Shown one piece after another: positions 1 through 7,325 of a stretch of DNA of 51,953 nucleotides (positions are counted from its first letter, which is position 1; every line of letters begins with the position of its first letter). The DNA is from Clostridia bacterium (GTDB taxonomy: Bacteria; Bacillota; Clostridia; Oscillospirales; CAG-272), in assembly GCA_017532025.1 (NCBI GenBank), contig JAFXJX010000106.1, forward strand, positions 1 through 51,953, read 5' to 3'. The translations under genes and the position numbers were made by a program. The notes below the pieces were generated by a model. It was given only the letters and a program-made list of their open reading frames with translations. It was not told the origin of the DNA and ran no database searches.

Positions 1-155
1 AGGAAAGCGGAAAACTGATCTGGAAGTGCCCCCAGTGCGGCAATACCGATCAAAACAAAATGAACATCGCCCGCCGAACCTGCGGCTACATCGGCACCCA
101 ATACTGGAATCAGGGCCGGACGCAGGAAATTAAAGATCGGGTTTTGCACCTGTAA
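1..155 (+). CDS. nrdD: Anaerobic ribonucleoside-triphosphate reductase, C-terminal end (partial)
   Basis: Only the last 50 codons are in the window; the gene enters from the left edge in frame 3 and stops with TAA at 153-155. The visible peptide contains a zinc-knuckle half (CPQCG) followed by RRTCGYIG, which is the glycyl-radical loop of class III ribonucleotide reductase; the glycine after RTC-G-Y is the residue that NrdG converts to a radical. The enzyme reduces ribonucleoside triphosphates to deoxy forms without oxygen, which points to an anaerobe. The activase gene nrdG is not seen directly downstream; a terminator follows at once, so if nrdG is linked it lies upstream or elsewhere. The short match is very characteristic, so I am confident despite the truncation. 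Confidence 0.93.
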   Translation, partial: ESGKLIWKCPQCGNTDQNKMNIARRTCGYIGTQYWNQGRTQEIKDRVLHL

Positions 156-160
156 ACAAA

Positions 161-203
161 GCACAGCCGCCTACATCATCGTAGGCGGCTGCTTTTATTT
201 GTT
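161..203 (+). terminator. Intrinsic terminator after nrdD
   Basis: A 10-bp perfect stem (165-174 with 181-190, loop ATCATC) is followed by a T-rich tract. It lies 10 bases after the nrdD stop and closes that transcription unit. Confidence 0.85.
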
Positions 204-237
204 CGTTAAATTGAATTTGTTTTCCAATTTATCACCA

Positions 238-642
238 TTATGAAATCAAGAATGTTCCAAACTCTTTTTCACTCATCACATAGATTTTATCGCGATCTTT
301 GCTATGTACAGATGAAAAAAGTCCATCGTCAAGCCCTGTTATAGTAGCTGGCTTGCCCTTGATAACAACAATAGTAATAACTCCTTTTTCGAAGGTTGGC
401 TTTAGTAAAAATTGTTTTTCACGGTACGGATGGCTCATACCACCAAACGGATAAAGCTGCTCCCATATAATATCTCCGCTGTCCTTACAATGAATTACCG
501 TGGCTTTATTTGCTTTAGGGGTTATGTAAATCTTAAAAGGATGGTTTTGGTAGGTAAAACGATATAGGGTATAATGTTTTTTGACTTTTTCAACAATATT
601 CTGCTTTTTTAAATACGACAATATCGGATTCCTTTTATACAT
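238..642 (-). CDS. Hypothetical protein, 134 aa, third gene of the sigma-factor operon
   Basis: I do not recognise the family. The frame is open to 678, but the ATG at 642 is preceded at good distance by AGGAGG (minus strand, around 650-656), so it is the likely start, giving MYKRNPILSY. The protein is basic, with several lysines in the first 35 residues, and predicted mostly beta (alternating hydrophobic segments such as VITIVVIKGKPATITG). No signal peptide or membrane helix is visible. Its start codon overlaps the stop of the 41-codon ORF at 635-760, which in turn abuts the sigma factor gene, so the three are probably translated as one coupled unit. AT-rich compared with the metabolic genes to the right. 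Confidence 0.7.
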   Translation of the reverse strand: MYKRNPILSYLKKQNIVEKVKKHYTLYRFTYQNHPFKIYITPKANKATVIHCKDSGDIIWEQLYPFGGMSHPYREKQFLLKPTFEKGVITIVVIKGKPATITGLDDGLFSSVHSKDRDKIYVMSEKEFGTFLIS

Positions 643-760
643 ACGCAGACCTCCTGTAATTGGCGCCATTATGTTCAAGTCTTGCGGATTGTTTGCGTGC
701 TTGCTTCCAAGAAACCATAACGGGTGCGATAATACCTATCAGTGCATACCCAAATTCCAT
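635..760 (-). CDS. Small ORF, 41 aa, probable single-span membrane peptide coupled to the sigma factor
   Basis: A short reading frame starts with ATG at 760, directly after the TAA of the sigma-factor gene (761-763), with AAGGA about seven bases before the ATG inside the last sigma codons. It encodes an N-terminal hydrophobic stretch (FGYALIGIIAPVMVSW) followed by a positively charged tail (KQARKQSARL), the pattern of a one-helix membrane peptide with a cytoplasmic tail. Its stop codon overlaps the start of the next gene, and the ribosome binding site of that gene lies inside it. The tight packing on both sides is the main support; function is unknown. A role in controlling the neighbouring sigma factor is only an inference. 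Confidence 0.6.
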   Translation of the reverse strand: MEFGYALIGIIAPVMVSWKQARKQSARLEHNGANYRRSAYV

Positions 761-2422
761 TTACATATCCTTCTTTTGGTATGCGATATAAATCAGCGGT
801 GTTTTGCCAATGACCACAGGGTAAGGCAATAGTTCCTTGTTCACGATTGCGATAAGCTGTGCTTTCACATAAGCACCCATCGTTCCCGCGTGAACGAAAT
901 ATGCTGCTTCATCCACGTGCTTGGGGACATGGTTTTTGGTCTTCGACCAAAGCTTGCGTAGGTCATCTGACAGCAGATCAAAAAGTTCCTTCTTGATTGC
1001 TTCACAAACGGGATTCCAATGATTCGTTACCTCGGTGAAAGGCAATGCCGGAATATCCAGTTTTATCTCGCCGTCTGCATCACGCTTCAATATGCAAAGC
1101 TTTTCAAATTCTGGAATCAACTCATAAACAAGCTCGTTATCGGTTTTTACATTACAAGGCAGCAAGGATGCATAAAATCGCAGAATGCTCTGCAGGGAGC
1201 ATCTGTATTTGAACTGATTGTATGCCCAATGTGCATCACCGAAAACCGATTGACAGTCGAACATCTGACAATCAAACTTGCCATCTTTATTAGCGCGGTA
1301 TCCGACATACACTGGACCGGATCCATCGTATGGGTTATCCCGCTTTTGATTGCGTTCGTAAACTGTTACAGTCGCAAGCCATCTTCCTGCATCGGGACGG
1401 TCAGGCGGTTGCTTTGGCGTGTAGGCTGAATCTGGACGGCTTTTGAGCAAAACATCATGTAGCATCTGATTCATAACAAACAAAAGCATGGTTGCTTTTT
1501 GCTTGTCGGACATCTCTGCAAAGTCAGCTCGCTTGGTAAGCGGTTCAAGGTGCTTCCAAACGATCTCCCATACGCGAGAAGCATATTTGTCGGCAAGCTT
1601 TTCTTGCGCAGGCATATCACCAAAGGCATCCTCATATTTTCGCAAAAAGCAGCGAGTATAGACAAGCCCTCCCGCAGTCCTACCCATCAACTCACCTTGA
1701 ATCAAAACATCAATGATAGGCTCAATATACGCGCTGGGCATCCCCATCGTATCGGCAATGCCGCGTACCGATACAGGATTTTCATATGCCAAATTTAAAA
1801 TATTGACTTCAATATCGGAGCGCATGAGCGAGAATGGCTCTCCGTTAAGTCCACCATTACCCCATATACCAATAGAGGCGGTTTTAGGTTCATAGCTGAT
1901 CTGCGAATACTTTTTCATATTTTCAAGTCCCTCTTTGATCTGATCTCTTGCCGTGGACAGACGGGATAATACCGTTCCGCGCGGGATTCCGAGTTCTTTG
2001 GAAATCTGATTTACCGTTTGTCCGTGAACATAGTGGCGCACCGTAACCTCACGGTAAATTCGGATCAGACGTCCGATCTCGCGGCGTACCGCTTCGTATT
2101 CCTCAGCCTTACGCTCGGATTCTTCCCTTTCCGCAAATATGTTGCATGGTTCTGTTATTATACCGTCGGAGTATTCCACATATTCTGCGTTGTACTTTTC
2201 ACGAAGCCATGCATTGTATTTATTCTTGAGAACTGTAGCCAAAAAGCCTTTTGGGTATTCTATGCTTTCGCCCTTGCTGATTTTTACAATCAAAGATGTA
2301 AGCGTATCTTGTACCAAGGTGTCAATGTCAGCGCAATCGTTATATTGCTTTTCGGCAAGGTGATAGAGATAATCCAGGTATTCTCCGCATTGTTTTTCAA
2401 AATCCTTGTCAAACCCGATCAT
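761..2422 (-). CDS. ECF-like RNA polymerase sigma factor with long C-terminal extension, 553 aa
   Basis: The N-terminal ~175 residues look like a sigma-70 family factor: a region-2-like helical part (about residues 8-75, including the YPKGFLATVLKNKYNAWLRE segment where promoter melting and -10 contacts normally lie) and a region-4 helix-turn-helix at about 110-165 (VNQISKELGIPRGTVLSRL). ECF sigmas are usually 160-200 residues; here about 380 more follow. The extension begins with what looks like a winged-helix segment (about 200-265, PVSVRGIADTMGMPSAYIEPII) and continues with a mixed alpha/beta part of unknown role, possibly a ligand sensor or built-in anti-sigma. The start has AAAGGAGG upstream. 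It heads an operon with two small genes and is divergent from an AraC-type regulator. Confidence 0.82.
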   Translation of the reverse strand: MIGFDKDFEKQCGEYLDYLYHLAEKQYNDCADIDTLVQDTLTSLIVKISKGESIEYPKGFLATVLKNKYNAWLREKYNAEYVEYSDGIITEPCNIFAEREESERKAEEYEAVRREIGRLIRIYREVTVRHYVHGQTVNQISKELGIPRGTVLSRLSTARDQIKEGLENMKKYSQISYEPKTASIGIWGNGGLNGEPFSLMRSDIEVNILNLAYENPVSVRGIADTMGMPSAYIEPIIDVLIQGELMGRTAGGLVYTRCFLRKYEDAFGDMPAQEKLADKYASRVWEIVWKHLEPLTKRADFAEMSDKQKATMLLFVMNQMLHDVLLKSRPDSAYTPKQPPDRPDAGRWLATVTVYERNQKRDNPYDGSGPVYVGYRANKDGKFDCQMFDCQSVFGDAHWAYNQFKYRCSLQSILRFYASLLPCNVKTDNELVYELIPEFEKLCILKRDADGEIKLDIPALPFTEVTNHWNPVCEAIKKELFDLLSDDLRKLWSKTKNHVPKHVDEAAYFVHAGTMGAYVKAQLIAIVNKELLPYPVVIGKTPLIYIAYQKKDM

Positions 2423-2749
2423 AGAGGTTCCTCCTTTCTGCCGTCAATGGCTGTTTTCACCCTATTAGTTGCAGAAAAATATGTTTGATTCGCTGTTTTG
2501 ATAAATTTATATCATAAAATTATGAATTAGTCTAATCAAGCACGCCTTTTTGTGCGCTTGGTGTTGGATTGACCGCCTCATATATCTTACCGTCCACATG
2601 CTATGCTTGCCGCAGACGCGAGCATCGGGAAAGCGGAGAATGAATATAAAAGTAAGCGTTTCCTGTCAAGACAAATTCACAACTGCATGCTATGATGATA
2701 TCACAAACATACAGCTGGACGTTTGAATCAAAGATTAGGAGGGCTATTC
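2423..2749. other. Divergent intergenic region between sigma factor and AraC-type regulator
   Basis: This 327-bp gap holds no gene. On the plus strand a possible promoter is AAGACA (2668-2673), 17 bases, TATGAT (2691-2696), in front of the AraC-type gene. On the sigma-factor side I find no consensus promoter, but there are three adjacent short palindromes between about 2495 and 2540 (around AATTTAT, CATAATTTTATG reversed, and ATTAGACTAAT) that could be regulator sites. The middle part (2560-2640) shows nothing I can name. Confidence 0.35.
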
Positions 2750-3982
2750 ATGGAAAATAGCGAGCTTATTACAAAAGCATTAAATTATATCAAATCCGAG
2801 AACAAGAAAAGTGATATTACCATTGATGATGTGGCCACCCATGCCGGCTTTTCTACGGATTACTTCAATCGTATTTTCTTTGCGCATACCGGATTTAATA
2901 TTATGGAATACGTGCGTTTCAGCCGTTTGAAAAAGGCTGCCAATCTTTTGAGGGGAACTGACAACGATATTCTTGACATTGCTTTGGATTGCGGATATGA
3001 AGCACATGAAAGCTTTTCAAGAGCTTTCAAAAATCAGTACGGTATGTCACCGAGTGAATACAGAAAGAAGTACGAAAAGGTAGAAGCATATTACGGTGAT
3101 TTTTATAACGATACAATAGGCGCAAGACTCTTGCATGAATTCAAGGATTTTAAGATTGCTGATAGCGGTGAAGTGATTGACTATCTGCTTGAAACCGATG
3201 CGCTTCGCTACGGATATACTGCCGTTTGTTTCCGTGTCAACGGCGGTGCCGCACTATACAACGGTGAAGATTTCAGAGACGGGTTCGTTTGGTTTACCGA
3301 GTGGGATAATTGCTTTGAAGGAGAGATCATATGCGACGATTGGGATAAAATTGCCGAATATAAAAAGATATTCTCTGACCAGCGCTTTGACATGATTCTG
3401 TACACTTTGGAGACCGATGAAGAAATAAAAGAAGAATTTTCAAAGCGTGGAGTAACTGTTGGTAGTATCAATCGACGCCAAAGCAATATCTATACAGGGG
3501 AGCCGTATGTACTCACTCCCATAGAAGATATTACCATGCGGCTTATCAGATACGAGGACGTTGATCTCGTTGGAAAATACTATTCGGAAAGAAATCCTGA
3601 CAAGGGAAGTAATTCTCCGAGATTAAAGTATTTAAAGCATGCGCTTCATCAAAGAGATGTAATCGGTAATACGGAACACTCCGTATTCATGTTCGGCATA
3701 TTCAAAGGCGATCGCTTGATTGGAGTCAGCGCGGGTGGAATACAGAATGCTCATGGCTTTGTTATAAACAACTGCGTAGTGACTTCCGTTTTGCGTGAAT
3801 ATGAAACGGAGGAACTGTATCAATACGCTTTCAAATTTGTCACCAATGCCGCTCTTGAAAAAGGCGCGTTGCCGGTTGACGATACGCAAACACCAAATAC
3901 CCCAAACGAAAACAAAAGCGGTATGTTTAACTCCACAGAACTCGGTTATAGAACTATAACAAATGAATGTGTTTTGAAATAA
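2750..3982 (+). CDS. AraC-family regulator with C-terminal GNAT-like domain, 410 aa
   Basis: Residues about 5-105 form a double helix-turn-helix of the AraC/XylS type (ITIDDVATHAGFSTDYFNRIF and ILDIALDCGYEAHESFSRAFKNQYGMSPSEYRK, the standard second-HTH signature). In most AraC proteins this domain is at the C-terminus; here it is at the N-terminus, as in the Rob/GyrI-like arrangement. The middle is unassigned. The last ~140 residues (from about 270, with FGIFKGDRLIGVSAGGI and a closing NSTELGYRTI) resemble a GNAT acetyltransferase fold. The ATG at 2750 has AGGAGGG six bases upstream; a TTG nine codons earlier lacks a site. The gene stands alone between the divergent sigma operon and a terminator. 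It probably senses a small molecule through the C-terminal part; the ligand is unknown. Confidence 0.82.
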   Translation: MENSELITKALNYIKSENKKSDITIDDVATHAGFSTDYFNRIFFAHTGFNIMEYVRFSRLKKAANLLRGTDNDILDIALDCGYEAHESFSRAFKNQYGMSPSEYRKKYEKVEAYYGDFYNDTIGARLLHEFKDFKIADSGEVIDYLLETDALRYGYTAVCFRVNGGAALYNGEDFRDGFVWFTEWDNCFEGEIICDDWDKIAEYKKIFSDQRFDMILYTLETDEEIKEEFSKRGVTVGSINRRQSNIYTGEPYVLTPIEDITMRLIRYEDVDLVGKYYSERNPDKGSNSPRLKYLKHALHQRDVIGNTEHSVFMFGIFKGDRLIGVSAGGIQNAHGFVINNCVVTSVLREYETEELYQYAFKFVTNAALEKGALPVDDTQTPNTPNENKSGMFNSTELGYRTITNECVLK

Positions 3983-3988
3983 TCTCTC

Positions 3989-4016
3989 GCCCCGCCTCGC
4001 GCGGGGCTTCGCTTTT
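3989..4016 (+). terminator. GC-rich hairpin terminator after the AraC-type gene
   Basis: A 7-bp perfect stem (GCCCCGC 3989-3995 with GCGGGGC 4001-4007) begins seven bases after the stop. The following tract (TTCGCTTTTG) is only partly T-rich, so termination may be weak. Confidence 0.65.
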
Positions 4017-4072
4017 GTGTCAACAAAAGCAGCGCTTGTTAGGAAAATTGACAAGGCATAGATGAACATATA

Positions 4073-4187
4073 GAAAGGCTCCCTTGTGCAAAGGGAGCTG
4101 ACGCCGAAGGCGGCTGAGGGATTGTTTTACGATGATATTTTGTTTTTACAATCCCTCCGTCACGGCAAGCCGTGACACCTCGGCTTA
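4073..4187. repeat. Palindromic intergenic repeat of the AAAGGCTCCC type, right end degraded
   Basis: The left end AAAGGCTCCC begins a chain of small hairpins (CTCCCTTGTGCAAAGGGAG, then CGCCGAAGGCG), followed by GAGGGATTGT pairing with ACAATCCCTC. The second half should mirror the first, but after CGTGACACCT the sequence departs. A related, fuller copy lies at 43398-43547. From general knowledge such elements are common between genes in gut Clostridia; here it may be a non-autonomous mobile element. Confidence 0.7.
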
Positions 4188-4205
4188 TTACCGCCCGATA
4201 GTAAC

Positions 4206-4243
4206 AAAAAGGAGTACGAACAAAATTGCTCGTACTCCTTTTG
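4206..4243 (-). terminator. Bidirectional hairpin terminator before the sugar isomerase-like gene end
   Basis: GGAGTACGA (4211-4219) pairs with TCGTACTCC (4230-4238), flanked by A-runs on the left and T-runs on the right, so it can work for both strands. It lies 55 bases beyond the stop of the leftward operon 6326-4298. Confidence 0.8.
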
Positions 4244-4297
4244 TGTTTGCGGTAGGTCAAAACCTGCTTTATGGAAGGCACCACTTCGGGGGATTTT

Positions 4298-5146
4298 TTA
4301 TATCGTATCAAGCAGTTCGCGGAAGGCTTTGACGGCAAAGTCGAAGGCTTCGCGGTTGGTGGCAAAGCGGCGGTTTTGCAGAATTGTTTCCGCATCCTTG
4401 CCAGAAAGGGAAGAAAGCCCTGTGAAAGCGTGAAGGTGCGGCTCAAGCGTTGCGACCTTGCCGCCACGGGCGATGAAGTCTGAAACGATTGTTTTGAGAT
4501 TACCCTTGCCGTAGCCTGCAGGCACGACTTTTCCGTCAGAGAGCGCGTCTTTGATATGCAGATACTGCACAGACTCTTTGAGCATCTCCCATGCGGCAAG
4601 GGTATCCACACCGCACTGAATGAAATTGGCGGGATCAAAGACCGAGCTAAGATTCGGCACTTTTTCAATCAGGGTGCGGCAACGCTCGGCAGTATCGCCG
4701 AAAATACCTTTTTCGTTTTCGTGGCAGAGGGTGATGCCCGAATCTTTGGCAAGGGATGCGAAAGCCGAAAGGCGGCGGATGACTTCTTCTTCGGCATTCT
4801 CGAGCGTGTTCCATTCAAAAAAGCTGAACAGACGAATGCATTTAGCACCTGTTGCCTTGGCGATGTTCAAGGTGTTTTCAAAACGGGCGAGTTCTTTTTC
4901 AAAGGGCTGATGCAGTTTGACCTTGCCAATCGGCGAGCCGATCGAATAGACAGAAATGCCGTTTGCGGCAAGCTCTTTGGCAACAGCTTCGGCTTCGCCC
5001 GGCGTGTGGTCGCTGATGTTTTTGCCGTTCACGCCGCGCAGTTCGATATAGGGAATCTTGTTTTCACAAAGGGCAGCGATCTGCTCGGTAAGTGTTGCGC
5101 CTGCTTCGTCGGCAAAGGCGGAAAGGATGAGTGTTTCGTTTGTCAT
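4298..5146 (-). CDS. Sugar phosphate isomerase/epimerase-like TIM barrel protein, 282 aa
   Basis: The sequence matches the xylose-isomerase-like TIM barrel family (AP endonuclease 2 superfamily). Probable metal ligands can be seen in order: Glu in CHENEKG, Asp in FDPANF, His in LHIKDA and Glu in TLEPHLH. Members isomerise or epimerise sugars or inositol derivatives; the substrate cannot be read from sequence. The ATG at 5146 is chosen because it fits the family start (LILSAFADEAG) and has GGTGA just upstream, overlapping the end of the preceding dehydrogenase gene; the longer frame to 5269 lies inside that gene. It is the second gene of a two-gene operon with a Gfo/Idh/MocA dehydrogenase, a common pair in sugar or inositol breakdown. 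Confidence 0.87.
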   Translation of the reverse strand: MTNETLILSAFADEAGATLTEQIAALCENKIPYIELRGVNGKNISDHTPGEAEAVAKELAANGISVYSIGSPIGKVKLHQPFEKELARFENTLNIAKATGAKCIRLFSFFEWNTLENAEEEVIRRLSAFASLAKDSGITLCHENEKGIFGDTAERCRTLIEKVPNLSSVFDPANFIQCGVDTLAAWEMLKESVQYLHIKDALSDGKVVPAGYGKGNLKTIVSDFIARGGKVATLEPHLHAFTGLSSLSGKDAETILQNRRFATNREAFDFAVKAFRELLDTI

Positions 5147-5150
5147 AGCA

Positions 5151-6326
5151 TCACCAATTGACCGTCCAGCGTGCGGTATGGTCGGAGTCGTTTTCCGAGG
5201 GGAGCGCGTGCTTTTCGGTCTCCTTTTCTTGTTTTTCTTGCAGGAGTTTGTTGTAAAGGGCATCGTCAATCGGCAAGGAAACTGTGGTGTTTGTCCACGC
5301 CGAAAGATAGGCAGCGCTTGTGAGCATCACCTGGCGGATGCCATCCTTGCCCGGGGCAAGTAGTGACGTGCCGTCGAGGATGGATGAAACAAAGTTTTCA
5401 AGAATACCGCAGTGTGCGGTGTCGGGTTTATCGGATGTGTATTCGCTGTATTCGTAAGGGATCTTCGGCATACTCACCGAAGAAGAAAAGCGGACGGTTT
5501 TTTCATTTTGAAGAAGCTTGTGGTATTTGAGTTTGCCTTCCTCGATGACGATTTTGCCGCTATCTCCCACAAGCTCAAGGCGGTTTGTGCCGGGGTATTC
5601 GCCTGTGCCGGTGATAAACTGCATGGTGGCGCCGTTTTCGTATTCACCATGGATCATGGCAAAATCTTCTACCGAAATATTATGATAGCGACCCTCGTGG
5701 CAAAAGGCGGAGACTGTTTTGGGCATACCGAACAGCCATGCGGCAATGTCAAGATTGTGGGGGGATTGGTTGGTTAAAACCCCGCCGCCTTCGCCTTGCC
5801 AAGTAGCGCGCCAAGCACCCGAATCGTAATAGCTTTGCGTGCGGTACCAATTGGTGACGATCCATGTGAGGCGTTTTTTCTCACCGAGTGCGCCGCTATC
5901 CACAAGTTCCTTGGCTTTTTGAAAAAGCGAATGGGTGCGCTGATTGAACATGATGCCAAAGACCTTGCCGCTTTTTTCTGCCGCAAGATTCATGGCTTTG
6001 ACGTCTGAGGGGCGAATGCCTGCCGGCTTTTCGGTCAGCACGTGAAGCCCATGCTCAAAGGCGGCAATTGCCATTTCGCAGTGGAGCTTATGCGGTGTGG
6101 CAATGAGCAAAGCATCGATGTCGGCGTGCTGCAGCATATCGTCAAGGGAGGAAAAAAGAGGAATGCTCGGAAAGCAATCACCCGCCTTTTGGCGCTTTGA
6201 TGCGTCAATATCGCAGATTGCTGCAAGGTTGGCACGGGGAATTTTATGATCACAAAGGTTCTTTGCGTGCATACTGCCGATGTTGCCGTAACCGACGAGA
6301 CCGATGCGAATTTTCCGTTCGGACAT
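5151..6326 (-). CDS. Gfo/Idh/MocA family oxidoreductase, 391 aa
   Basis: An NAD(P)-binding Rossmann fold opens the protein (GLVGYGNIGSMHA), followed by the family motif EKPAG (TEKPAGIRPSDV) and a substrate domain with the lysine-, aspartate- and histidine-containing helix region (NQSPHNLDIAAWLFG). Such enzymes oxidise sugar or cyclitol hydroxyls with NAD(P). Length is typical. The ATG at 6326 follows AAAGGAGGGG at good spacing; an upstream ATG at 6347 has none. It is the first gene of a leftward operon with the isomerase-like gene and has its own promoter at 6359-6386. Substrate unknown. Confidence 0.9.
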   Translation of the reverse strand: MSERKIRIGLVGYGNIGSMHAKNLCDHKIPRANLAAICDIDASKRQKAGDCFPSIPLFSSLDDMLQHADIDALLIATPHKLHCEMAIAAFEHGLHVLTEKPAGIRPSDVKAMNLAAEKSGKVFGIMFNQRTHSLFQKAKELVDSGALGEKKRLTWIVTNWYRTQSYYDSGAWRATWQGEGGGVLTNQSPHNLDIAAWLFGMPKTVSAFCHEGRYHNISVEDFAMIHGEYENGATMQFITGTGEYPGTNRLELVGDSGKIVIEEGKLKYHKLLQNEKTVRFSSSVSMPKIPYEYSEYTSDKPDTAHCGILENFVSSILDGTSLLAPGKDGIRQVMLTSAAYLSAWTNTTVSLPIDDALYNKLLQEKQEKETEKHALPSENDSDHTARWTVNW

Positions 6327-6358
6327 TTCGACCCCTCCTTTTTTCATCTTACGCTTCT

Positions 6359-6386
6359 ATTATACATGATTTTTTGATAATGTAAA
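6359..6386 (-). promoter_or_regulatory. Sigma-A promoter for the dehydrogenase/isomerase operon
   Basis: On the minus strand TTTACA (6381-6386), 16 bases, TATAAT (6359-6364), about 30 bases before the start codon. It is back-to-back with the ylmH promoter, only 20 bases away. Confidence 0.75.
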
Positions 6387-6406
6387 GTGTTAGTTTTCAA
6401 AAAATC

Positions 6407-6435
6407 TTGCGAAGTGGCATCGGATATGCTATAAT
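6407..6435 (+). promoter_or_regulatory. Sigma-A promoter for ylmH
   Basis: TTGCGA (6407-6412), 17 bases, TATAAT (6430-6435), 29 bases before the ATG of ylmH. Confidence 0.75.
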
Positions 6436-6464
6436 GGCGATATTATGAGGAAGGCGGTTTTAAT

Positions 6465-7220
6465 ATGAAACAGGACGATTTGATATTGAAACGGCATCTT
6501 GCCGATCTTTCTAAACGGGCGTATATGGGTGGGTATTACGTGTATTCCGACTTTTTGTCGCCCGCCGAGCAATCGCTTCTATCCGAATGCCAAAGAGAAG
6601 GCTTGGTGGGTGTGTATTCACTCTGCGGCGGATACGACGGAGCAGAGCGCAGAATGGCTGTTTTTGGCTGTGAGAGCGAGTTTGGCTATCCGCCCGAAGT
6701 TCCTGCTGCTTGGCTGGAGATCGCGCCTGTGGCGAAGAAATTTGCCGAAGACCTTTCACACCGTGACTTTCTCGGCGCCTTGATGGGGCTTGGGATTACA
6801 CGAGACCTTCTTGGCGATATTCTCGTTGTGGACGGCGAGGCGTTTTTGTTTGCCACCGAGAGCATTCACCCTTATCTTTTGGAAAACCTCGACGAGGTGA
6901 AGCACACGAAAGTCTCTTGCACACCGATCGACGCGCCGCCTGCGGTGGCGGTGGCACTTCCCGACGAAGCGGTGTTTGTGGTGGCAGGAGAGCGCCTTGA
7001 CGCGTTTGTGGCGGCAGTTTACAAGCTTTCGCGCTCGGAAAGCGCTTCTCTGATTGAAAAGGGCTTGGTTGCCATTGACGGTAAGGTGACTGAAAAGGTG
7101 TCGGCTACGCCGCGCGAGGGTGCGATGATTTCGGTGCGCGGATACGGGCGTTTTTTGTACGTGGGTATCTGCGGCGACACGCGCAAAGGCAAAATCCGCA
7201 TCACGGCAAGGGTATATTGA
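6465..7220 (+). CDS. ylmH: YlmH-like S4-domain RNA-binding protein, 251 aa
   Basis: The C-terminal part (about residues 175-240) is an S4 RNA-binding domain (ERLDAFVAAVYKLSRSESASLI...GLVAIDGKV), and the N-terminal part matches the YlmH family, which from published work binds ribosomes and helps stalled nascent-chain-tRNA complexes in Firmicutes. Family length is about 250 residues, as here. ylmH usually sits in the division cluster with divIVA and sepF; here it is alone, between a divergent dehydrogenase operon and a palindromic repeat, so its usual neighbourhood is lost. A clear ribosome site (AGGAAGG) precedes the ATG. Confidence 0.88.
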   Translation: MKQDDLILKRHLADLSKRAYMGGYYVYSDFLSPAEQSLLSECQREGLVGVYSLCGGYDGAERRMAVFGCESEFGYPPEVPAAWLEIAPVAKKFAEDLSHRDFLGALMGLGITRDLLGDILVVDGEAFLFATESIHPYLLENLDEVKHTKVSCTPIDAPPAVAVALPDEAVFVVAGERLDAFVAAVYKLSRSESASLIEKGLVAIDGKVTEKVSATPREGAMISVRGYGRFLYVGICGDTRKGKIRITARVY

Positions 7221-7231
7221 AATGAACTGAT

Positions 7232-7322
7232 GTAGGGGCGACCCTGTGTGGTCGCCCGCCATAATCAAATCATGTTAGATTTTACTTGATTGTGACGGGC
7301 GACCACACAGGGTCGCCCCTAC
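7232..7322. repeat. Perfect 27-bp inverted repeat element (GTAGGGGCGA type) between convergent genes
   Basis: The segment 7232-7258 is the exact reverse complement of 7296-7322, with a 37-bp AT-rich centre. Ends are GTAGGGG/CCCCTAC. It fills the gap between the convergent ylmH and GH116 genes almost completely, so it may also end transcription from both sides. The element at 17223-17319 has the same GTAGGG ends but a different inner arm, and the window edge (51939 on) may begin another. It fits a small non-autonomous palindromic element. Confidence 0.85.
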
Positions 7323-7325
7323 GAG

